In this document: one piece after another, positions 33,972 through 45,580 of the stretch
Layout of the letters: each line of letters opens with the position of its first letter
How positions within the stretch are numbered: position 1 is the first letter of the stretch
Assembly (NCBI GenBank): GCA_022836615.1
Contig: MU405213.1
Span: forward strand, 496,001 to 560,000
Direction: 5' to 3'
Length of the DNA: 64,000 nucleotides
DNA from: Annulohypoxylon bovei var. microspora
Lineage: Eukaryota > Ascomycota > Sordariomycetes > Xylariales > Hypoxylaceae
The notes under the pieces: model-generated
Seen by the model: the letters and a program-made list of their open reading frames with translations, nothing else
Databases searched by the model: none
Told to the model about the DNA's origin: nothing
Position numbers and translations under genes: made by a program

Positions 33972-36846
33972 CGCTGTAGATGTTCTTCTACCCATGGCCG
34001 AGATTATTCGTGGGTTGATGGATAATTTAATCTCGGTCTGAGGATGATAGATTTTGGTCACGCTCGTCTGGGAGTGGTTTATTGTTTTCCACCAGTATGG
34101 TGCGGAAATCTCGCACTGGTAGCTGTTACAAGGGAGATACCTCAATCTATTAGTACCGGACCTGCCCTGATGAGTCAACCCCTGAAGCTCGCGCTCTGAG
34201 TGGTAGACAACCAAAAGGACGGCCGGTGTCACTCGACTTTTTCAAACCACCAGGAGACAGCCGAAAGAGCGAGCCAAACTCTCAACTCCCTCAGGCTTCC
34301 AAGATGGAAGACGCCGAAATCTCGGAGAAAGGTGTTTAAGGTCTTAGGCAATGTTCACGAGGTTATGTGAATGTCAACGTAAGTGACCAGATGGCACAAC
34401 TACGTCGTAGGATGACCTCTAAACAAGTGGGCCGCCGATACAAGTAGATTGTGAGCTCGAATCCTGAGGGGATGTCGCGCGGAGAGGGGCAACCTAAGCC
34501 GATTCCTTAATGTGTTCTTGAGTGGCACCGACGCATCTGTCCCGGTTCATAGTAACAGTGGAAATGTGTTTCCGGCAGGGGTTTGTGTGAACTCCTCCTG
34601 CAAAAGACCCTTGGAGGTAGAGCCGCGTGGGCATCAGCAGCACCCAATGCCCAGCGAAAATCCGTAGGCCATCGAGATTGAGGGAGCGGGTAGTGCTGCC
34701 TGACAGAGTATAGATATCGACCCGCACACTGCAGGAATAAGTAGGTGCCGGCTTCGTCTTAGGAGTCATTTTTGGCAACAACCCAAGAGACCAGAATTTT
34801 CTACGCCTATACCGAGTTTCTGCGCCATGCTCCACTATCTGGGCTGCAGTTTATGGTCTCAGGAACGGCCATATGTAAGGGTGTGAGCAGAGTACGCCTT
34901 CGGTGAGCCTTAAGATGTGTTCCACCAATAACTCGACAGGATATGGTAGCTCGTAATAGCAGATAATAAGGTGTGGCAAGCGAATTAGAAGGAAGAATGG
35001 ACAGATGCCTGAATCTCCGGTGAATAGTGCGGGCTTGTCCATCCACCGTTAGGTCGTATGGTATGGGAAGCGCTAGATACCCTCGACAACACCGTAGATC
35101 AAGGTGGTTTTCTATAGCATACAACCTTGGAACGTACCGAGCGAGAAAACATGGTCTAGCTAGCCCCAAACACGCATATAAGAAATTAACCGAATAACAC
35201 ATAGCTTAGCAACATCAAGCGATGATGTGATAATGTGATAATGTGTATTAGACGGCGACACACTGCTTCCACAGGAACAACCCAAGAATGGGTAGTTGGC
35301 CTTCACCGAAGATTCAGTGAAATTTGAAAGCATATAGCAATAATATACTACACCCATGATGCTGCCATGGTCAAGAAGTAATATCGGCACACCATGAGTC
35401 GACCCATCTTAAGAGAAGTAGGGGCCATAGTTGCGATGGAGATGGGACTGGCCGCGGGCCATGCCCCGGTTGGCAAACGGAAGGCCCTAAAAATATTAGG
35501 GGGGGAAATAGAGGTAAGTTGGGGGTTAGTGATTGGCAATGATTAGGCTTGTCGTGCATGAGGGAATAGGCTTCTCCCACGGCGTAGTCAGCCCTGAAGA
35601 CTTTGGAGCCTGGTATGGTCTGCGGCTCTATGCTGAATTGAGGTTGATTCAGGGTAGGTTGTAGATTGTACAGTCTGGGGGCCAAAACCATTTCGAAAGT
35701 GGAAGAGATGTAGTCCAGTACTACCGCACGGATCAGGTATAGGGCAGGGCGGCTCCACAGCAGAGAAGGTTCAATGGATCCATCCTTCAAGGTTCAGAAA
35801 CATCCATCGGAAAGTCCTAGGCGGATTTGTGGTGCTCCACAGCGGGTAGTAGAATACAGAATACATCCCAAATACCTGAATCGATTGGCGTCCTTCACCT
35901 GATACAACTGAATGCGGCTGCATCCAGGTCGTTTAACCGCCACTTAGAGGCCCGCACTAGGTATTTTTGCCATATTATAATTTCTTTTTATTAATGTTTC
36001 TGTACTCAAGTATTTCTAAACTCTAGCTCATTTTTTGAGATTGGTTTTTAATTGTTCCTTTTTTTCACGACTTTCTGTGAAACTGTGTAGATATTAACCT
36101 TGATCACAATGTTTTATCTATTAGCGATCGTAGGAGGTACTTAGTATGGTTGGCTTCTACTTGGTGATCATGTAAGTAGCCTCACACAGGAAATTGGATG
36201 ATTCATCTGATCTGCATACGGCTATGCCGGTATAGCCAGCGTCATGTGAATATGAACGATGTTTCTAACCATACAGATATCAGATTTGACCTAGTTATTC
36301 GGTCAATAAGTACCTTATGACTGGGCTTCGCAAATAGAGAAGGCCACTGCCTAAGACACTAGGAAAGAGCCGAGTCTTACGTACGGCGAAATTGCAACAG
36401 TTCGAAGCGTCAAAAGATACAAGTGTTGTACCTACATAGCATTCCGCCCTACAAGGCGGGTTGCAGAATCAGGTGTTACCCATGTAGAGAGCCGCGACAG
36501 GGGGGCGTTGACGAATTCATCATGTTGGTTTCGATTTCTATTCGTCCGTCTGCTGACATGCCTGACAGGTAGCTGACATACATATTATCTCGGTAATGAT
36601 CGCACCAGATTGTTGTCCCCCGAACATTCTTGCCAAGATCTTCCATGGTCACATAATCATCTAGACATTACAAGAGTATAGGTGGATATTGATTCTATTT
36701 CGGATATGAACTCAGTAAACCGTACCAGTCAGTCTCCACAATCCTTCGGTGCCTTGTCACAGCCAAACACATTCCGCGTGGGTATCACAATGTCATTCGC
36801 CACATTTTAGAATATCCATTCCCAATGCGGCAACTCGCTGAAGTGC
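33972..36846. other. intergenic, degenerate frames only
   Basis: About 2.9 kb. Minus-strand frames at 34494-35202 and 35371-35790 are moderately long, and the latter (containing LAPRLYNLQPTLNQP and FRADYAVGEAYSLMHD) looks partly protein-like, but it ends in low-complexity shadow sequence and I found no consistent start, splice sites or domain. AT-rich sequence with a T-rich run lies at 35970-36070. I call no gene here. Confidence 0.4.
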
Positions 36847-37528
36847 CTAAGACTTGCGTGAGGCTGTAGACTCAGCATCGGCTTTCTTTATTATATCATT
36901 CTCGGCTCCTCGTTGAGTTGTTTTCCCAGCATCATGTTGCCGCTCATATTCTGACTCGGCAGCCTGGTTGCCGGTGATACCAGCGACAGCACCGCCTAAC
37001 GTACCAGCAACACGATCAGAGATGCCGCCAACATAATCGTTGACTTGGCCCTTAGCTTCTTGCTGTTGACCCTCTTGGTTCTGTTGACGACCAGTTGCCT
37101 TCAAAGACTGCACATAGATATATATAAGCAACTATTCTTAAAGGCAAATTCGCTCTATGCATGATTAACTTACTTCAGAACCCGTCAATCCACCAACGAA
37201 CTCCTTTGCCGAACCCATTGTCTGGTTGTAAGCACCGGTGGTTCGGTTAGGATCGTCCTTGGTGACGGCACCGGATGACGAAGCAGTGAACCCCGGGATC
37301 TTGGCCGTAGCGTGCGACGCTTCGTTTTCGGCCTCAGCTTTGTTCTGCTTGACCTGCCCTTCAGTCTGTATATCCGGATTAGTCAACGAGAATAATGCGG
37401 GCAAAGTTCAGGAGTGAGGAGCATACTTGGTGAGATGTGTTTCCAGTTACACTACCGAAGGCGTTTTGGACAGTCCCAGTGGCAGAGTCGACGACCGCCT
37501 TGAGAGTAGAAGTATTGTCGTTGGACAT
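36847..37528 (-). CDS. CsbD-like / Hmp1-type stress protein
   Basis: CDS complement(join(36847..37107,37174..37365,37428..37528 with first exon ending at 37427)), i.e. exons 37528-37427, 37365-37174 and 37107-36847; 184 aa, introns 61 and 66 nt. The protein is small, hydrophilic, rich in Gly, Ala, Gln, Glu and Lys, with CsbD-like helical repeats: TGTVQNAFGSVTGN, TMGSAKEFVGGLTGSE, and EGQQQEAKGQVNDYVGGISD. It resembles fungal proteins annotated as mismatched-base-pair and cruciform-DNA recognition protein Hmp1, which are abundant under stress or in late growth. A DNA-binding role is known only from work on homologues and is inferred here. It has no membrane segment or signal peptide. It is an isolated gene with large AT-rich flanks. 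Confidence 0.85.
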
Positions 37529-38782
37529 GTTGGATATTGGTATAAAAGTGGTTTAGGTAATATAGATAATATGAATAGATGTTTGTAGTCTATTTGGTTC
37601 GGGAAGACGTTGTATGTAGTGAAGTTAAAAAATTGAACGTAGACCGAGGGTTGTAGGGAATTTAAATAGTTGAACTACTAGTAATAGACCCTTGATTGCG
37701 TATTACGATGAATAGGTAATTTGATTATTAGAAGGCAATCTTTAAACCCTGATGTAAGTGACGACGGTGTTCGGGCTCTGTCGTACAAAGGTGGAGAGTA
37801 CAATTACGCTTTTAGGAAAGCACGACGTCATTCATTGTGGCACCGGGTCCTCTTCGTTGATGTCATTTATTTTAGAGTGGACTAAGTCTTCTTTCAAGCC
37901 ACTTAAGTTTTTCTAAGTACTAGGTAGATGTGATATGCAGGCATGTTAATATGATACATTCATAGAACCGCAGATAAGTTGCGTCAGTTGTCCACTTTGC
38001 ATTTTGTAAGTTTCATCATAGAAATAGGAATTTGCCTCTAAATCCGTGTCAAGGGTAGTCCTCTATTTGTTTGTCCCTAAAAAAACACTTCTAGTTATTT
38101 CTATAATGACGTACATATGTACCTACCTGCAGGTATACTTGTACCTTTCATCGTGTAGGGACGTCGTTGGTACACTTGAATTGGATTTTTCTACCAGAGA
38201 TACCCCGCTAGCATAATGGATTAACATCGGCGGAATCCTCTGCCAAGCTTTCCCCTGTAATCTAGATCAGATCGTTCTTTCAGCCCTATAGCTTTATTTT
38301 GTAGTGGGGAGAAGCTCCAGATATGTAGGTACAGTATAAAAATGAGCTACGATTGGTGCATGAAAGTCAATTGTAGAAAAGGGCTTCCCCTTATCAAGAT
38401 TTGTTTATGCATCTACTAAATACCTAGGTAGGTAGAAGAATTTACTCATGAGTTCATATTTATTTAGCACATCGTGCCATAGGTATCAATAGACACATCT
38501 TGGTTCATACGAATTTTCCAGCCGGTGGTCCTCAGAATAGTCGCACCCCTAAGCGACCCGAGGCCACATATACTACCTAATGCATGCTCGCAATGAGCGG
38601 CGAGCTAAACAGCATACCAACTTGGAACCAGCCTAACTCCTAAAGTACAAACGAGACCTCGTCGGCCTCAGTTTCCTGTTCAAAGCGATTGTGGAACTGG
38701 CCGTATTGACCATAGTGTGCCATCCATTCATAATCATGAAACCCTACTTACGCCATAAATGGAATGAGGATAGAGAGATCCA
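37529..38782. other. intergenic; tRNA-like 5' half near 38200
   Basis: No gene seen. The part next to 37528 is the promoter of the small stress-protein gene. At about 38202-38240 the sequence TAGCATAATGGATTA resembles the 5' half of an arginine tRNA, including an A-box, but no T-arm/B-box follows. Confidence 0.45.
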
Positions 38783-40514
38783 TTAGTGTTGACTCCACTC
38801 GATTGTATTCAAGTCAATACCTTCCTGTACGAGTTCCCATAGGGGACTTAATTCGCGAAGGAAGGTGACTCGCTCCTTGACAGCCTTGAGAACGTAATCG
38901 ATTTCCTGTTCCGTAGTGAATCGGCCAATGCCAAATCTGATACTGCTATGTGCGCTCTCGTCACTGTTGCCTAGTGCTCTCAAGACATAGCTTGGCTCCA
39001 ACGACGCGGAAGTGCAAGCGCTGCCAGATGATAACGCGATGTCCTTGAGAGCCATGAGAAGCGACTCGCCTTCAACATATGCAAAGGAAACGTTGACGCA
39101 ACCTGGATAGAACCGGTCAGGATCGCCATTTTGGCTCGTATGTTCTAAGGCTAAAAGTCCCTTCAACAATCGATCAGACAATGTCTTGATGCGCTTTGAG
39201 TCGTACTGTACACGTTTGTTAGCCACATGAGCCCTCTCAAAATATTTAACGACTGGGTGCGCAAGTATGAGAAAAATCAGACGCGTGTGCTGTGTCTCAA
39301 CAATTCAATTCCGGTCAGGGAATTCAGCAAGCCATGCATGTTTAAGCGGTTCATCAGTTGCTTAGGGTATGTCGAAAATAAAAATGCAGATAAAAACTTA
39401 CATCCAACTCCTGTTTAGCGATTCGACAGGCTTCGCCGAATCCTACTACGAGAGGCGGCGCAAGGGTACCACTGCGTAAACCTCGTTCCTGACCACCACC
39501 GCTGATGATAGGCTCCAATCTAACTCGCGGTCGTCTTCGAACATAACAGGCACCGATGCCTTTGGGACCATAGATCTTATGCGATGAAATTGACATCAAG
39601 TCAATGTTCATCGCATTGACATCTAAAGGAATCTTGCCGACTGCCTGAGCACCGTCGGTGTGGAAGAAGACCTTCTTCTGGCGACATAGCTTGCCAATCT
39701 CTTCCAGGGGTTGGATAACACCGATCTCGTTGTTCACGGCCATGATACTAACAATAACTGTATCTGGCCGGATTGCGGCCTCTAACTCTTGCATACTTAT
39801 GAGGCCGTTGGTTTGAACTGGGAGGTATGTAACGTCGAAACCTTCGTCTTGAAGATGTCGGCAGCTGTCAAGAACACATTTATGCTCTGTCTGGCTGGTA
39901 ACAATGTGCTTCTTCTTGCCCGATCGGCCGAAGAACCTCGCGACTCCCTTGATGCTCATGTTGTTGCTCTCTGTCGCGCCACTGGTGAATATAATTTCCT
40001 TAGCATCTGCACCGATAAGTTTTGCGATATGTTCTCGCGCCTCCTCTACGGCCTTTTCACTCTCCCAACCGTATGCGTGTGTTCGCGAGTGGGGGTTGCC
40101 GTAAACGTTTACGAAGAAAGGTAACATAGCATCCAAAACTCTGGGGTCGACTGGTGTCGTAGCCTGCATATCAAGATAGATAGGGCGTTGACCTTCCTCT
40201 AAGACAGTTGCTTCTTTGAGTACCTCGGCCATGGGGCTAATTGTAGCATTTGCAGGAGCACCAGATCTTCCGGCGATAAGCTCGCCCTTCTCATTCATGA
40301 AATCCTTCTTGTCTAGTCGTATAGCAGTCTCGATATTGACCTGTGCATTGTCTCGCTTTGTTTCTGATACATAACCTCGTCGTGAAACTTGCGCTGTGGT
40401 TAGGGCTGCTACTCTTGACATAGAAGAAATTCCTCGCAGGGGGGCCGAGGTGAGAGATTGCTTGAGACTGAAGCGCGAAGCCTGTCTCAAGGCTGAAGAG
40501 GCGACGTTCGCCAT
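38783..40514 (-). CDS. NFS1: cysteine desulfurase, mitochondrial (Nfs1)
   Basis: CDS complement(join(38783..39205,39402..40514)), 511 aa, one 196-nt intron. Nfs1 is the PLP enzyme that takes sulfur from cysteine for iron-sulfur cluster assembly and tRNA thiolation. The first 50 residues are basic, Ser-rich and nearly free of acidic residues, as in a mitochondrial targeting presequence. The catalytic region starts at YLDMQATTPVDPRVLDAM. PLP-site residues are visible: TSGATESNN, His211 in SQTEHK, Asp287 in HTDGAQ, and the Schiff-base Lys313 in SSHKIYGPKG. The persulfide-forming Cys435 is in SSGSACTSASLEPSYVL. The C-terminus EGIDLNTIEWSQH matches the eukaryotic end. The ATG at 40514 is chosen because residues upstream of it in the open frame are unlike the family. 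Divergent from the BAR-SH3 gene. Confidence 0.96.
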
Positions 40515-41520
40515 GATTGTGTGGATGTGTGAACAATAAATTAAATGGAGTACACAGAAAAGAATTGTAAAAGAAAGGGAGGAGTTGTGGATAGCTTGTA
40601 TTAAGCTGATGGCGAATTTCAAAGCAATTGTCAAAAAGGCGCGGAAAAAGCCCCGAAGCTCGGTCGGTTCGGCGGCGTTTCCAAAAGCTGCAGCTCGGGG
40701 ATATCGGGACGGATGAACTATGACGCGCACTATCTAGCTCAATTAGTACTGTAGCAAACCTTACTCAATTTTCAATTAGAATCATGTGCACATGTACCTA
40801 TTTATATTACGTAATAGCCGATATCCACAATGACGCCTGCCCCTCGTTCAGGTTTGATGACGTTAGCTGGCAGGCTGCCGGTTAGCAAGCTTTAGGATTA
40901 AAGTGACAGCCCACCCAGCCCACCTAACACAAAGAAAGTTTCCCACATTACGGAACACGGCAAGCGTACCTAGAAGCATGTGGAATCTCGAATAATTATC
41001 TGATGTATCTACCTGTGTAACATGATAGGCACGAGTCAGAAGTCAGAAGTACCCAAGTATCTTCTCTTTATCCCATTTAACATTTAAGCGTTTAAAATAA
41101 ACATCCAAGCCACAACAAGTTGACCTGACGAACTCTCCGCGAATCCCGAGCTGGGGCACTGCCACAAGGAACGACGTCGTCACTAGGCGAAGAACAACCC
41201 CAATTACCCAGCTCAAGTTTACTACTTCAAGTCTACAAGTCTTACTACAAGTTTTACCACCAATCTTGCCTTATCACACACATTATCCTCACTTCCTACT
41301 ACCTCTATTTTCTTCTTTTCTCAAGTTTACGCCCTGATCTAACAGTACGCACGCTACGCGAAATATTTGACATCGCTTCACGGAGCATTACCTAGGTAGT
41401 TAGGTACTTACTGCTCCAAGAATATTGTCAGCCCAAACCAATAATACCCCCTCCAATACCTCCATCGTTACCGGACAGACAGCCTTTAACTAGGCAGGGT
41501 TACCTTAACTCCGTAAAGCG
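40515..41520. other. shared promoter region of NFS1 and the BAR-SH3 gene
   Basis: No gene seen. The right third (41240-41330) is strongly CT-rich and is the likely leader of the BAR-SH3 gene. A repeated AGAAGTCAGAAGT word occurs near 41037-41050. Confidence 0.55.
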
Positions 41521-42969
41521 ATGAGCTTCCGAGGTTTTCAGAAGAGCGTCGTCCGGGTGAGCATCAATGCGCCCAATCTGGAAAGGCGATGTCTCGGCTA
41601 ACCAGCATTCTCTAACAAATAGGCGCCGCAACAATTCAAAGCCAAATTCAACATTGGCGAACAGAGCCAAGATCCTGTGTTCATCGATGCAGAGCGACGC
41701 TTTCACGAGCTCGAGGTTGAAACTAAGCGCCTCCACGATGAAAGCAAAAAGTACTTCGATGCCATCAACGGCATGCTTAACCACCAGATCGAGTTCAGCA
41801 AAGTCATGACTGAAATCTACAAGCCCATATCTGGTCGCATGTCCGATCCCGATTCTGTAGAGGTCCAAGACAACCCCGACGGTATCCGTGCCTGCATAGA
41901 ATACGAGGCCGTTGTCAAGGACCTACAGGAGTCGCTCAAGCCCGAGCTTGAGATGATCGATTCGCGAGTCATCCGCCCGGCGAACGAACTACTCGATGTG
42001 CTTAAGGTCATCAGGAAGACTGCGACAAAGCGTGAACACAAAAAACTCGACTATGACAGGCGCAATGCGACACTCAAGAAAATCCAAGAGAAAAAAGAGA
42101 AAAGTGCCAAGGACGAGAAAGCCTTGTGGAAAGCGGAGAGCGATGTTGAGCAAGCCACTCAGGAATTTAATTACTTCAATGATCTATTAAAGGAAGAACT
42201 GCCTAAACTGTTCACTCTTGAGCGCCAATTCATCAAGCCGCTATTCCAGTCGTTCTATTACATGCAATTGAACATATTCTATACGCTTCACGAAAAGATG
42301 CAGCATTGCGATATTGGATACTTCGACTTAACACTCGACGTTGAGGAGGCATTTTTGAACAAACGAGCGGATATTCAGGAGCAAACCGAAGCGCTATCTA
42401 TTGTTCGGTTTAAGACCAGTGGTCAAAAGAAGCCGCCGCCGCCAAAGTACGGAAACAAGCCGCCGGCAATCGACGCAAGTTCGCGACCTCCAGCTTTGCT
42501 CACTGCCGGCCCGTCGTCACCACCGAGCTTAATGTCAGCAAAATATGGTCAACAATCCCAGTCAGATATCGTGGAAAATCCCCCTCCACCCTACTCCGCG
42601 TCTGCAACCGGTCTGAAATCACCAATGTCTCCACCCCTAGGTAATTCCATCTCGCCAGGGTTAGCAGCGCTTGCAGCAGGGAAGCCAAAGCCTCCCCCGC
42701 CAAAACCAAAGCCCAGCCGACTAACCGGAACACCCGCCGTCGAGATGGTTACCGCTTTATACGACTATTCCGCCCAGGCCGAAGATGATATAAGTTTTAG
42801 GGCAGGAGACGTGATAGAGATTGTCAGCAGAACCAAAAATGATAATGAGTGGTGGATTGGGAAGTGCCATGGCAAACAAGGCCAATTTCCTGGTATGTGT
42901 CCACTTTGCTGAAAATAGTCTGCACCTTAACTAATAATTATGATAGGTAACTATGTGAAAGTAGGTTAG
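41521..42969 (+). CDS. BAR-SH3 amphiphysin-like protein (Rvs167 family)
   Basis: CDS join(41521..41556,41623..42892,42947..42969), 442 aa, introns 66 and 54 nt. The protein bends membranes at endocytic sites and links them to actin. Exon 1 encodes only MSFRGFQKSVVR, the amphipathic N-terminal helix of N-BAR proteins. The BAR domain occupies about residues 15-255 and is mostly charged coiled coil (for example ERRFHELEVETKRLHDESKK, KLDYDRRNATLKKIQEKK, LPKLFTLERQFIKPLFQSFY). A Pro-rich linker (PPPPKPKPSR) precedes a C-terminal SH3 domain: MVTALYDYSAQAEDDISF, GDVIEIV, NEWWIGKCHGKQGQFPG, NYVKVG. The last intron lies inside the SH3 domain and supplies the final eight residues; without splicing the frame stops early at 42912. 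Closest yeast counterpart Rvs167, S. pombe Hob1. Confidence 0.93.
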
Positions 42970-45580
42970 AGACCTGTCTTCCGATCATTAAGACGGCACA
43001 GATGACCATTACATAATTCATCAAAACATTTGTGATGGTGACAAACCGGATTAGGGACACAATAGAGGTTGGCTACACAAAAACTTGATCATCAAGTTTC
43101 TAATGTCTCAAGGCAAACCTTTAGAAGGGTGTCCTTTCGATGATATCGGTTAGCAACCCTTGGACTGTCGCAGGAAATTTTGCTAGGCTTACAGGACAGA
43201 AGAAAGTATAACAGGCAGTTGAAAGAGGTAGACCACCAATTAAACTATCAACACTTGATGAATTTCCAGAGCATTGAACCCAAGGTTAGATACATTTTAC
43301 GTGTATCAGAGCGTCTATGACTCTGAGCACCGTCGAATGAAATGATAGTGCTTATACGTTTACTTATATAAAGTAGCAAAATATAGTCAATTGCCAATGC
43401 GGCGTAATAAACGCACTCTTTAAGCTCTACAATATTAGAGTGGTCATTCTTACATTATCTTTCTTTATTGCCCATCCGATTCCAGGGCTTATAAGATCAC
43501 TACGTGTAACCAGGTTTAATATATCTAGTTTTATTTAACGCTTAAGAAGACTTTGCCTCTCATGGCAAGGCAACCCCTAGACCATTTGCGCCCCCAATCA
43601 CAATGCCGCAAATCAAACCGAGAATAATGGCCCTAGTGTATTTTTATTTCGCCCGTGGTGTAGAATTCATTACTTCCCCCTTTTCGGCTTCGCCCAGTAA
43701 CATAAAAAAATAAAAATAAAAGCTAGAGGACTTGCGGCATACCGTAGACTGTAGTAGACAGAAGAACAATTTCGAGTATGACTAGGTATATTTGCGTTTT
43801 TCAGGGATGATAATAGAGAAAATGGAGAAGTCAAAGTAGGTAGAGAGGATGTATGTATGTCTCGGTAGAAGTGGTGATGGAAATCGACATGCTTGAAACT
43901 TGTTATTGCTGATTGATCAAGTAGTACCTAGTAGCATTCGTGGATGTTATCAAATAGTATTTGTTGCGAGACTCGACTTTTACACAAGCTCAACCTAATA
44001 ATCAATAAGAACTCAACGTAACAGTCATATCTCGAGACCATGCCACGTTGAATATGACTATGGCCTATATAGTTGCGAATCAACCAAAACAGTCTAGTCA
44101 ACATTCAATTGGAAGAATTGATAGACACAAGAACTTAACGAGTTGTAAATACCCCGTGTAGTTTGTTCATTCCCATGAAAGAAGATGCGCAAGAACTCGG
44201 ACCCAGTATACTTATTCTCCTTTAATGCTCTTACAGCTATCTTCAGTGTTTTACGAGATTTGTAGCTCGGGCTAACCGAGCTGTCAGTCAAATATGTCTC
44301 ATAGGCTAAGACACCGAATGAGCTCCCGCCGCCATGCTTAATCTAATTTAGTAAATTGTTATTTACCGACGATTAGACTAGTCTGACTTGCTCTTATATG
44401 ATAAAAGCTTTCAGTAGTAGGTTCAACAAGCTAGACAATTATCATAGCATGATAGCTATCGAACTTCCTAATGAAGGAAGAAACTGTATGTTCTAGTAGA
44501 TTCCGAGTGAAAAGAACGAGTCTACATATGTTAGACCTCGTGAGAACCTTAGCCGCGTTGTCCTTCGACAGAGGCGTTTCTTATAAGTTTTCCTACCGTT
44601 CATACGCAATGACGGTCGAAATGGGTTTGTGGTTTCAATATGACTATGTGGGCAGGATGGGATGCTTTTGTAGAAGAATGGTTGAAGAGGTTTAAACAAG
44701 CAAATAGGTTAGTCACTAAGGCAGGTAAAACTAAGCTAATAATAGCTTAGGTAGGTACCTACTAGTTCCTAGTCATGGTTTGCCCAGTGTTATCTGCATG
44801 CACAATGTATTGTAATACAGTGTCAATTGCCTAACTCAATTCCAACATTGAAACTTCCCCATATTTGATACGTATCTAGGTACTTAGGCAAGGCATGGAA
44901 TTGTTAGCGACAGCAGGTATTCTTGAATTGCGCTCAGGTAGAATCGCTGATCAAGTTAATGATCGACCTTCTCTAATTTGATCTTCATCCTTACCTGTCT
45001 TACTTGCATAGCACAGCTCCCGAATCCACGAATCCCACCTGACATCTCTGCCCAAGTATGTTTAGAATACCGATAACGTCGGATTCTCCCTTTCTTGATT
45101 GGCGTATCAGGTAGTCGCTAGCTGGCTAGCTGTCCATTATGGCAGGTGGAAGGAAGGAAGCCCGTCATGAGAAACATAGCATGGACATTAATTTTAATTT
45201 AACGGCAAGTATATACGCCGGCTGCAGGCTGAGCAAGATACCTAGCTCCTAGCTGGGCAGGTACATTACTTGGAGTATGTTATGTATTTATTAATTCGAA
45301 ATTCAATGTTGTTCTTCTTAACATTCCATCTTCGTGACGACTTTTGGTTAGGTTAGCCAAGTTGTTTTTTTTTAACTTGAATCCCTCGCCATTTACACGA
45401 TCTCATACAGGGATGTTTTATACATATTAAAATACCTACTCCCGAACCCATTCGAGGTCTATTTCACTCATTCTTTCGCTCCTTTCAACTTCCAGCTCTT
45501 CGTATGAAGGGGGTAGCTGGCTATTCTATTGCTTATTGGTGCTGAATTACTCTCACTCTCGGCCTACAACATAGCTTACA
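42970..45580. other. intergenic, no gene seen
   Basis: About 2.6 kb of AT-rich DNA with only short frames. A 9-bp inverted repeat (ATGCCGCAA near 43601, TTGCGGCAT near 43732) and a T/A-rich run at about 43706-43722 are the only structures noted. The right end (45420-45580) is the protease promoter and leader, with a CT-rich stretch just before the start. Confidence 0.5.

Noticed and set aside
34436..34480. T-arm-like GAGCTCGAATCCTGAGG suggesting a tRNA
   Set aside because: The B-box is imperfect and no matching A-box or acceptor stem is found upstream.
35371..35790. 139-aa minus-strand frame as a gene
   Set aside because: Part looks protein-like, but there is no recognisable domain, no reliable splice pair to continue it, and the second half is low complexity.
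40515..40730. N-terminal extension of Nfs1 upstream of 40514
   Set aside because: The frame is open and has an ATG at 40730, but the added residues are unlike the family and would bury the targeting presequence.
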